From Mesorhabditis belari (lineage: Eukaryota > Nematoda > Chromadorea > Rhabditida > Rhabditidae), in the NCBI GenBank assembly GCA_958450365.1, contig CAUEEP010000411.1:62001-126000 (forward strand): a stretch of DNA of 64,000 nucleotides, read 5' to 3'. The position numbers were made by a program, and so were the translations under genes. Under the pieces are notes generated by a model that saw only the letters and a list, made by a program, of their open reading frames with translations, had not been told where the DNA came from and did not search any database. Numbering within the stretch: position 1 is the stretch's first letter; every line of letters begins with the position of its first letter. Shown one piece after another: positions 55,701-64,000 of this stretch.

Positions 55701-58700
55701 CACGGACCTAGAAAAGACAGAATGACATAAAACTGTATCCTTAGCATTTAGAATTGTCTATTGATTATTTTCAACAAAAAAAACCTGATAGATCGGTGCA
55801 TCATGAGCGCCATTTGGGAGCATATCTTGAAGAACTGCCCAAGCATCGGCACTGCAATTGTGTTAGAGTTAGATGGTTTAATTTTTGCTTCAAATCTCTG
55901 AAGTTAAAAGCTCAGAGAGAGAGATAGAGATTAGGGATAGATTAGATCTAGATTAGCTCTAGATTAGCTCTAGATTAGATCTAGATTAGATCTAGATTAG
56001 CTATAGATTAGAGCTAGATTAGGTCTAGATTAGGTCTAGATTAGATCTAGATTAGCTCTAGATTAGATAGAGATTAGATCTAGATTAGGTCTAGATTAGA
56101 TCTAGATAGATCTAGATTAGCTCTAGATTAGATCTAGATTAGGTCTAGATTAGATCTAGATTAGCTATAGATTAGAGCTAGATTAGCTCTAGATTAGCTA
56201 TAGATTAGATCTAGATTAGATCTAGATTAGATCTAGATAGATCTAGATTAGCTCTAGATTAGCTATAGATTAGAGCTAGATTAGATCTAGATTAGATCTA
56301 GATTAGATCTAGATTAGATCTAGATTAGCTCTAGATTAGATCTAGATTAGATCTAGATTAGCTATAGATTAGAGCTAGATTAGGTCTAGATTAGGTCTAG
56401 ATTAGATCTAGATTAGCTCTAGATTAGATAGAGATTAGATCTAGATTAGGTCTAGATTAGATCTAGATAGATCTAGATTAGCTCTAGATTAGCTATAGAT
56501 TAGATCTAGATTAGATCTAGATTAGATCTAGATTAGCTCTAGATTAGCTCTAGATTAGATCTAGATTAGATCTAGATTAGCTCTAGATTAGAGCTAGATT
56601 AGCTCTAGATTAGATCTAGATTAGATCTAGATAGATCTAGATTAGCTATAGATTAGAGCTAGATTAGCTCTAGATTAGCTCTAGATTAGATCTAGATTAG
56701 ATCTAGATTAGATCTAGATTAGCTATAGATTAGAGCTAGATTAGCTCTAGATTAGCTATAGATTAGATCTAGATTAGCTCTAGATAGATCTAGATTTACT
56801 TTGACGGCTTTGAGTCTGACGAAGTGTTCATGATCGGTTTCACTTCGCAAACGGGAAAGATGCAGAATAGGGGCAACATCAACTCGCGTCGAAGTCTTGC
56901 CAACTAAAGGACAAATTTTGGGATTATTATATAGATTTATTTTATAGATTGTATAGGAATTGATAAGACAGGCTTATATAGGAATTGATAAGGCTTCTTA
57001 CTTTTGCTCTTCCTGTAGCGATCTCATTGTTTTGAGAGGCTTCGGTACGATCCCGTCTAACCACAGCGTTCTCAAGACTTGGCGATTTAGCCTGTAAGTT
57101 AAACATCAAAAACATAAATCAATCAAAAATGTTATTTACTATTCAGCTAACTAGTTAAGCATTTTGTCTTTGATCTATAGAACTGTTGCTACTGTAAGAA
57201 GTATGATAAAGGAGTTAGATACTAGATGATAAAGGAGTTAGAAACGTTTGACTCTTTTGTTTCTTTCAAATCAAACGTATATCAGATCACCAGTGTCATT
57301 TATTACTAGCAAAATACCGAGAAAACTTTCCGAAAAAATCCTGGGTTGGTGCTTTGTGGTAAAACTACCTAATCTGTGGTAAAACTACCTAATCTACTAT
57401 ATATAAAAACTGTGTCTGTCTGTCTGTGCGCACTATCTCAGTGGGGTGTTTCAAAAGACTTCTAGCTATTTCAAAAGACAATAGTTTGGTTTAGAATTCC
57501 ATCTAGTTGTGCAACAGGCTCTTTAATTTTTAAAAAACCAAAAGTGCCGACGTTTCCGAGTTTTCTAGGCTGGAGACAAGTGCGCAGTGCGCTTGGGCGC
57601 TTGCACTGCGCCATCGAGTGGCCAAGTGGTCAAACAAAGGGAAGACTCAACTTCGGCGAATTACGGCACTTTTCCCACACTTTAAAGCGCAAGATTTTCT
57701 CGGAAAAAACTCGGAATTTGTTAACCTTTAGATTTTGTTATTGTTAATTTGTTAACTAGTTTAAAATCATTTCCTTAGTTAGAAAGCTGTGTGTTCAAAT
57801 CATTTCCAAACCTCAATCTTGTCACAAAGATTCCCAACACGTCGCGTGTAAACGGCTCGAATGTTCTCGGTCTCTTTTCGTCGTTCCTAAACAATTTTTT
57901 TTAAGTATATTTTATTAGATTAAATACTGTATATAAGACGCAGCTTGACCAAGACCTAAGAAGTACGGATATGCGCCAGCTCTCGGGACTCAGAGATCCA
58001 GTGGAAGACTCAGAAAAAGACTCAGATGGGCCGGCCACGACAGAAGAAGAAGACGGCCAGAAGAACAGACGACAGATGGACGATACGAAGTCGATATGGA
58101 AATCAGAGTGGCTACAACGAGACCAGAAGAGGCCCATCGGAAGACCAGCAACGAGGTGGAGCACAAGAGTGGCAGAGACGATCAGAGAAAGTGGCAGAGA
58201 CGGTCAGAGACCGTTAGAGTGCAACCACCACCAGCGCAAGCAAGTCGAAGACTTCGAACCAGGAACAACCAAGATAGGAAACACTGGATGACAATAGCAA
58301 GTGATAGAGAAATGTGGAAGCAGGTTGTCATCTGCGCAAAGAGGAACAACTACCGTAAATACTGTAATAGTACCCCACCCCCCTCGTACAGTCGCGTAGT
58401 CGCAAAAGTTTTTTAGTATTTCATTTTTTTCAAAGCGCCCGTACTTTCAAAAAATGCGTTTTTGGTATCAAAAAATAGCTGAAATTCAGGGCTATTTTTT
58501 GATACCAAAACGAACATTTTAGCATAAACCAGTGTCGAGAAAAGCCCGTTCAAAGCTAGACTACACAACACTCTGCACCTTTTTTCACTTTTTTCAAAGC
58601 GCCCGTACTTTCAAAAAATGCGTCTTTGGTATCAAAAAATAGCTGAAATTCAGGGCTATTTTTTGATACCAAAACGAACATTTTAGCATAAACCAGTGTC

Positions 58701-61700
58701 GAGAAAAGCTCGTTCAAAGCTAGACTACACAACACTCTGTACCGTCATTATGAGGGTGGGGTACTATTACAGTATTTACGGTAGATTAAATACTTTACAT
58801 ATCTAAAACGAATATTCAATATTTAACCCACCAAAATATTGGCTTTCATCGCATCTCTTTGCGTCTTCAGCGATTGCACTCGTGCCTCGATTTCCTCGAC
58901 TTTTAAATCATCACCATACTGCAAATCTTTGCAAGTTTTATTTAGTTTTATAAATTTAGGGTTTAAACGCTAATTTTCAGAGAAATTTCTTAGATTATAA
59001 GTGTTTTTTATCCTTTTTTATCTTTTCTTATCCTTTTTTATCCTTTTTATCCTTTTTTTTATCCTTTTTTATCCTTTTTTATCCTTTTTTATCCTTTTTT
59101 ATCTTTTCTTATCCTTTTATATCCCTTTTTAAGCTTTAAGGCTTAAAATGCACCACTTTGTTGATCAATCCCTCCGCCTTTGCCAGCAACTCTTTCTTTA
59201 TTTGAAGCCGTTCCAGGATTTTCGCTTTCCTTGCCAAGAATGATACTGAAATTTTTTAGTTTTTAGATTTTTTTTTGAGATTTTCTTAAACCGTTCAAGA
59301 AATTAGCCCTTTTGTGCTTGAGAAATTGAAGAATGTTGTCTTTTTTATGGTGGATCAAAGATTTGTCTTACAGGGTGACCAAGAATTACCGCAACAACTT
59401 TGGACCAAGAATTACCGCAACAACTTTTTGAACAAGTATCTGGGAAATGTCTAATTTATTTCAAAAGTGGCAAGTGTTATTTAGAGAATTGTAGGCCTGA
59501 ATCTTGGCTACATTTATCTACCAAAAACATCCCGATTCGACTTATACAACTCATTTAACAAGCACTTGAATGATCGCTAGTCGACTTCTCTCCGGCGAAT
59601 CTGTCATTTGCCCGCTTTTCTCTATTAAAAATTGTTAAGAAAAGCTTTTCTATATTTCTTCAATGCAAAAATAGCGTCTAATATCACTTAATAACATTAG
59701 GAATCACATTTAAATGTTTTTGGAAAAGCTTTTCTTAACAATTTTTAATAGAGAAAAGTGGCCAAATGACAGATTCACCGGAGAGAAGTCGACTAGCGCT
59801 CATTCAAGCGCTTGTTAAATGAGTTGTATAAGTCGAATCGGGATGTTTTTGGTAGATAAATGTAGCCAAGATTCAGGACTACAATTCTCTAAATAACACT
59901 TGCCACTTTTGAAATAAATTAGACATTTCCCAGATACTTGTTCGAAAAGTTGTTGCGGTAATTCTTGGTCACCCTGTACAATTCAACAATTAACTTAAAT
60001 AGCAACTTAAATAATGAAGTTTAAAGTAGTCTAGAAAATCAAAAACTAACATTTCTGCATTGTGCATGTTTTGCAAAACAATTTGTTCCTGGCTTCTCCT
60101 CTTTGACAACACATTCGAGGAAATGAGCTTTGCGGAGTTCTAAGATTGGAAATTTGATGATTTGATGAAAGATCTGATCTGAAAGATTTGATGATCTAAA
60201 TTTCAGAGTTTTCTATTTCAAAATCGGGTCTAGATTTCGCTAAATCTAGCAAATATTTTGATATTTTGAAAGAATCCAGATCCTTTGAACGAATCGTCGG
60301 CTTTGATGGCCTATAACTTTTTCTAGAGATAATATTATCCTTATCTTTTAAGATCATTGAATAGAGGAGATTTCAGCCTTTCAAATGATACCAAATAGAG
60401 CTTGATTGAACAATCCAGTCTAGAAATCAAAGCCAATTCTGAGCAAATGGCCTATCCGACTCGGGAGTGGATTTTGACCGAGTCGTCACACTTTGAAGGC
60501 CTATAAATTTGTCTAGAGATCATATTTTGACGAATCATTGTAATCATTGTATAGAGGAGATTTCAGGCTTTCTAATGATACTAAATAGAGCTTGATTGGA
60601 CAATCCAGTCTAGAAATCAAAGCCAATTCTGAGCAAATGAGGCCTATCCAACATGTCGTCTTGTTTCCATGGGAATGAAAAAGCCAATCAAGCTCTAATT
60701 AGTATCATTTGAAAGCCTGAAATGTCCTCTATCCAATGATGTAAAAAGTTATGAATAATATTATCTCTAGACAAAGTTATGGGCCTTCAAAGTGTGACGA
60801 CTCGGCCAAGGTACCCAATGTCGACTAGCGCTCATTCAAGCGCTCGTTAAATGAGTTGTATAAATCGAATCGGAAAGTTGTTAATAGATAAATGTAGCCA
60901 AGATTCAGGGCTACAATTCTCTAAATAACACTTGCCACTTTTTAAATAAATTAGACATTTCCCAGATAGATATCAGAGTCTGCTTTGGACCCTGCAAGCC
61001 AGCCGCTCAGGCCAGAAATCCCGATCTGGTAATCCTAAAGCATTCAATCCTGATCTGGTAATCCTAAAGCTAGGCAAGACCAGGACTAAGACCAGTTCAA
61101 GGTTTAAAAGCCAGATTCAGGTCTTGGCATAAGCTAGAAATAGTGTACAAACCGTATCGGTGACGGTGATGATGTTGTCGGTGAATGCGCTAGGGTGGAG
61201 TTTGTCCGAATTGGAGGGAAAACCCTTGGTGTGGGTGCTGCTTGATGAGAACTGCTTTCACTCACCATTCTCGTTGTCTGAATATGGATTTTGATTAGAT
61301 TACGAGCTGGTGACGAGACAGAGGACCAATTACGAGTAGCTTGTGTTAAATTCCCAATAGCAAAGTTGCTTATCAGTTAATTGTTGCTTAATTGGCTTAT
61401 AGTCGTACGATAGCTTTGTCACTTACCGTTTTGAGTATATCGAACTTTGTGAGTACACCGGGCGGAGTGATTGCGCAATCGGTGGGTGAAGAGATGCCTT
61501 GAGGAGAAGAGAATAACGGGGATCCACCCAATCCACCAGACTCGACAAAGTTCCGGCAACCAACTGAAATTTAATGATTGTCGAGATCAAAGGAAAAAAA
61601 TGAATAGCTTCAATCGATTCGCTGGCCCCGAAAACCCCCAAATTGATAGCTGAATATGTCTTTATACCATCTACAAAACAAAAATCTCCGTGTAAGTGTA

Positions 61701-61797
61701 CTTTGTGCGCGCACAATCGCTGTCATCTGGCTAGGTGTTCTTTAGATAGATAGGTGTTTCCTTTTCGAGTCATTTAGGTTTCCTTACTTGAGTTCAT
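52702..61797 (-). CDS. ATG14: ATG14/Barkor (EPG-8-like) autophagy subunit of class III PI3-kinase complex (16 exons, 456 aa)
   Basis: Exons on minus: 61797-61788, 61563-61427, 61277-61153, 60139-60051, 59245-59157, 58918-58832, 57886-57812, 57091-57002, 56903-56800, 55851-55785, 55707-55600, 54750-54679, 53931-53812, 53610-53539, 53145-53065, 52746-52702. All phases agree; the total is 1371 nt ending in TAA. An S/P/T-rich N-terminus precedes a Cys cluster at residues 100-116 ([17 protein letters not shown]), resembling the ATG14 N-terminal zinc finger, though the first pair is CC rather than CxxC. Residues 118-205 are Lys/Glu-rich coiled coil. Then come LARLRREL and FCIFPVCEV (near 235-255), matching ATG14's LANLRR..FPIEEV; the [20 protein letters not shown] helix (328 on); [15 protein letters not shown]; and a C-terminal EWDTLDD resembling ATG14's DWENL. 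ATG14 family proteins recruit Vps34-Beclin to autophagosome formation sites. UVRAG/Vps38 is the alternative, but the Cys cluster favours ATG14. Exon 1 encodes only MNS; translation could instead start at the ATG in exon 3 (61268). The donor of exon 59245-59157 could be 3 nt further on. Confidence 0.75.
52895..53037. repeat. 10-bp array TTGAATATTA in the last intron of the ATG14-like gene
   Basis: About 13 units, ending 28 bp from the donor at 53064. Confidence 0.92.
53152..53502. repeat. 6-bp CAAGAT/CAAGCT array in an ATG14-like gene intron
   Basis: CAAGATCAAGCTCAAGATCA with a 120-bp duplicated block (53190-53260 matches 53310-53380). The frame of [10 protein letters not shown] repeats is an artefact. 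Confidence 0.93.
54112..54545. repeat. 22-bp array TCCTAGTCAAGAGTTTAAGG (CC) in an ATG14-like gene intron
   Basis: About 20 units, differing almost only at GGCC/GGTC and TCCT/TTCT. Confidence 0.97.
54815..54905. repeat. 18-bp array GATCTTTTAAAAGTTTTGT
   Basis: Four units. A second small array (AAAAGACCATGGAACTTTG) lies at 55300-55365. Confidence 0.8.
54955..55096 (+). pseudogene. Acidic open segment nested in an intron of the ATG14-like gene
   Basis: The plus strand reads [17 protein letters not shown], then [21 protein letters not shown], ending in TGA at 55094. The base composition is coding-like and unlike the surrounding AT-rich intron. A second open stretch, rich in Asp, Glu and Ala ([15 protein letters not shown]), follows out of frame near 55200-55255. 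I see no start codon or splice pair that joins them. It may be a retroposed fragment or transposon ORF; the product is unknown. Confidence 0.3.
55920..56797. repeat. TAGATTAGATC 12-bp array in an ATG14-like gene intron
   Basis: About 75 units of CTAGATTAGATCTAGATTAG with AGCTC, AGCTATAG and AGGTC variants; blocks of the variant order repeat (55999-56110 resembles 56360-56470). It abuts the donor at 56799. Confidence 0.95.
57386..57760 (+). mobile_element. Possible Helitron-like remnant
   Basis: Starts TCTACTATATATAAAAACTG TGTCTGTCTGTCTGTGCGC, a form common at Helitron 5' ends. A GTGCGCAGTGCGC hairpin and an AACTAGT end occur near 57575-57600 and 57755. No Rep/helicase is present. The end assignment is uncertain. 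Confidence 0.3.
57935..58345 (+). pseudogene. Non-LTR retrotransposon C-terminal fragment (RTE-like tail)
   Basis: In shifting frames the plus strand gives [12 protein letters not shown] and, further on, [16 protein letters not shown], preceded by RWAGHD. This is the C-terminal signature seen in many nematode LINEs (RWAGH..RPxGRPxTRW..W..A.DR..W). It is frameshifted. It lies in an ATG14-like gene intron on the opposite strand, with a MITE inserted at its 3' side. Confidence 0.7.
58351..58783 (+). mobile_element. MITE, TIR TACCGTAAATACTGTAATAG, copy 2
   Basis: The TIRs extend about 30 bp (TACCGTAAATACTGTAATAG then TACCCCACCC) and are intact at both ends. Inside are two tandem copies of a 140-160 bp palindrome (TGAAATTCAGGGCTATTTTT). 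It lies in intron 6 (after exon 58918-58832) of the ATG14-like gene, directly after a LINE fragment. Confidence 0.85.
59010..59125. repeat. ATCCTTTTTT array in an ATG14-like gene intron
   Basis: About 11 units of 10 bp. Confidence 0.9.
59369..59978. mobile_element. 610-bp fold-back MITE, TIR TACAGGGTGACCAAGAATTA
   Basis: The arms are about 285 bp and near perfect: TACAGGGTGACC opens and GGTCACCCTGTA closes. The core holds AAAAGCTTTTC palindromes. The TIR style is Tc1/mariner. It lies in the intron between exons 59245-59157 and 60139-60051 of the ATG14-like gene. A partial arm recurs at 60811-60967. Confidence 0.85.
60285..60967. repeat. Inverted/direct repeat cluster plus a partial arm of the 59.4-kb MITE
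   Basis: Two direct copies of a roughly 190-bp unit (GGCCTATAAC..GAGGAGATTTCAG..ATAGAGCTTGATTG) are followed by one inverted copy near 60675-60800. At 60811-60967 a single arm of the element at 59369-59978 is attached. Confidence 0.65.
61598..61745. mobile_element. Terminal fragment of the Tc1-like family in the first intron of the ATG14-like gene
   Basis: AATAGCTTCAATCGATTCGC..CATCTACAAAACAAAA..TGTGCGCGCACAATCGC matches the left end of the element at 33.67-33.87 kb. Confidence 0.65.
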
Positions 61798-61814
61798 TTT
61801 TCGCAAATGAGTCC

Positions 61815-62470
61815 GCAAAACTAACTAACCAAAACCAACCAACTAAAACCAACCAACTAAAACCAACCAACTAAAACCAACCAACCAAAACCAAGCAACC
61901 AAAACCAAGCAACCAAAACTAACCAACCAAAACTAACCAACCAAAAACAACCAACCAAAACCAACCAATCAAAACTAACCAACCAAAACCAACCAACTAA
62001 AACTAACCAACCAAAACCAACCAATCAAAACTAACCAACCAAAACCAACCGACTAAAACCAACCAACCAAAACCAAGCAACTAAAACCAACCAACCAAAA
62101 CCAACCAATCAAAACTAACCAACCAAAACCAACCGACTAAAACCAACCAACCAAAACCAAGCAACTAAAACCAACCAACCAAAAGCAAGCAACTAAAACC
62201 AACCAACCAAAACCAACCAATCAAAACTAACCAACCAAAAGCAAGCAACTAAAACCAACCAACCAAAACCAACCAATCAAAACTAACCAACTAAAACTAA
62301 CCAACCAAAACTAACCAACCAAAAACAACCAACCAAAACCAACCAATCAAAACTAACCAACCAAAACCAACCAACCAAAACCAAACAACCAAAACCAACT
62401 AACCAAAACCAACCAACCAAGACCAACCAATCAAAACCAGCCAACCAAAACCAACTAACGAAAACCGATT
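61815..62470. repeat. 15-bp array CCAACCAACCAAAA upstream of the ATG14-like gene
   Basis: About 43 units with T/G variants (AACTAAAACCAACC, CCAAGCAAC). It begins about 20 bp beyond the predicted ATG at 61797, so it fills the promoter-proximal region. A second block is at 62935-63080, beyond a MITE. Confidence 0.93.
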
Positions 62471-62627
62471 TGGAATTCCAAACGTTTGAAATTTCAAATC
62501 ATGCTTCATGGATACCAATCTTTTAGTGTCCCAAACGTGTGAACTTTTAGTGTTCCAAATTCATTTTGATTTGGAAAAAATTCTAAATTTCATGAATCCG
62601 GGCACTGAATGCAGTAACCCGAAATAA

Positions 62628-62849
62628 TACTGTATTTTCTCTAATAGTAGTGCACGGCGAGCCGAGTTGGTGACTATTTTACGGTTTCCAAGCTTTTGCA
62701 GAAGCTCAACACTCTAATCCCCCGCTAGATCTCATCGTCAGCTACATTTTCCGACCCCACATCGATAGGATTTGATAAGCGGTTCTCGAGATTTCGAGGA
62801 ATTTAGGCGACGCTATTAGAGGTGCACTACTATTAGAGAAAATATGGTA
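62628..62849. mobile_element. Short MITE, TIR TACTGTATTTTCTCTAATAG
   Basis: Ends read TACTGTATTTTCTCTAATAG TAGTGCAC and the inverted match TGCACTACTATTAGAGAAAA, closing in TATGGTA. The outer TIR resembles that of 41106-41464. Confidence 0.75.
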
Positions 62850-62934
62850 AATGAAAATTAAAATTGAAGCTAATTATTCTTTTATCAGAGACAGATATTC
62901 AAATAATCGGTTACTTTTAAATAAAGAAAAATCA

Positions 62935-63082
62935 ACTAATCAAAAGCAACTAGTCAAAAGCAACTAGTCAAAAACAACCAACCAAAACCAACCAATCAAA
63001 AACAACTAACCAAAAACAACCAACCAAAACTAACCAACCAAAACCAATCAACCAAAATCAACCAATCAAAACCAAATCAATC
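62935..63082. repeat. CAACCAACCAAAA array, second block
   Basis: The same unit as 61815-62470; the MITE at 62628-62849 lies in the unique gap between the two. Confidence 0.9.
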
Positions 63083-63089
63083 TACAATA

Positions 63090-63600
63090 TTGCCAATATT
63101 GCCCTTAGCAAACCCAGGACTTACTAGGAATGGGTGCGGTGGTGGGTCTCGTAGTCGCAAAGCGCGTCTTGTGCTCAATCATCGAACCTTCTCTTGCATC
63201 TCAAATTTAAGTCAGAATTCAAATTTCTCACTCTTACAACACAAAATTTTGTCAGCTGCTTTTTCACGCAAACTTTGTATCAACTACGGTAGATTGGGCG
63301 CCGGATAAGGGCTGAAAATTTGAATTTAAAGAAGAGTTGGGTCTCGTCAAGACGATAGGATTACGGTGAATGGAAAGCTTTGGAAAAGACGCAGACATTT
63401 ATTCCCCTCCGATTGATTTATAGCACCATTACTATCACCGAATTATGAGCTGTTTACCGTTGCACTTTTTAAACTCAAAAACCTTAGAATTTAGGAATTT
63501 AAGTTTAAAATCGATATGTTTTCTTATCAGCTTTTATCTTTATCAGCTATAAATATCTTTTATTCAAAAATTTTTCGAATAAAAAACCTAATACAGCTTT
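63090..63600. other. Unassigned unique stretch
   Basis: Contains a GC-richer patch (GGGTGCGGTGGTGGGTCTCG at 63131). A 72-codon plus frame from 63090 shows no domain. Confidence 0.4.
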
Positions 63601-63627
63601 GAATAAGTTGAAATTATTAAAAAAAAT

Positions 63628-64000
63628 ATTTAGATCCAATACGGTTCCAATACGGTTCTTTTTAGATCCAATACGGTTCCAATACGGTTTTTTTAGATCC
63701 AATACGGTTTTTTTTAGATCCAATACGGTTTCAATACGGTTCCAATACGGTTTCAATATGGTTCCAATACGGTTCTTTTTAGATCCAATACGGTTCCAAT
63801 ACGGTTTTTTTTAGATCCAATACGGTTTTTTTTAGATCCAATACGGTTCCAATACGGTTTTTTTAGATCCAATACGGTTTCAATACGGTTCTTTTTAGAT
63901 CCAATACGGTTCCAATACGGTTCCAATACGGTTTTTTTTAGATCCAATACGGTTCTTTTTAGATCCAATACGGTTCCAATACGGTTCTTTTTAGATCCAA
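63628..64000. repeat. AACCGTATTGGATCTAAAAA array, locus 3 (runs off window)
   Basis: Units CCAATACGGTT and TTTTTTTAGAT in variable order; inverse of the units at 22.0 and 35.3 kb. Confidence 0.93.

Overview
This is eukaryotic DNA, and almost certainly nematode. Three things point there: multi-exon genes whose introns end in TTTCAG or TTTTAG; several interstitial blocks of TTAGGC, the nematode telomere unit; and nematode-type mariner, Tc1-like and MITE remnants. Species cannot be fixed from the sequence; a rhabditid-like nematode is the best guess. Nothing looks bacterial or viral.

I could rebuild three spliced genes by hand, each with matching reading phase across every junction. (1) 2051-7317, minus strand, 14 exons, 367 aa: a secreted-then-anchored leucine-rich-repeat membrane protein (signal peptide, Cys-rich N-cap, LRRs, Cys-rich C-cap, one membrane helix, short tail). 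(2) 45084-50257, plus strand, 3 exons, 118 aa: a small secreted six-cysteine protein of unknown family, split by a 4-kb intron. (3) 52702-61797, minus strand, 16 exons, 456 aa: an ATG14/Barkor (EPG-8-like) autophagy subunit of the class III PI3-kinase complex. Genes 2 and 3 converge.

Between 7.3 and 45 kb I find no convincing host gene. That 37 kb is tandem arrays, fold-back elements and decayed transposons: a pogo/Tc5-like fragment, Tc1-like transposase pieces, a LINE C-terminus, a 5'-truncated mariner and tRNA-derived SINE-like pieces.

The striking property of the window is its tandem repeats. By hand tally about 50 arrays cover roughly 30% of the bases. Most have their own unrelated unit (5 to about 140 bp) and are confined to one locus, often one intron. 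Several MITE families (TIRs beginning TATTGGGTTGGGGAC, TACCGTATTTACTCTA, TACAGGGTGACC) and long near-perfect palindromes lie among them. The large introns of genes 1 and 3 owe their size to such insertions.

Most long open frames in this window lie in arrays whose unit is a multiple of 3 or is low in stops, and are not genes. All family calls are from motif recognition by eye; no search was run.
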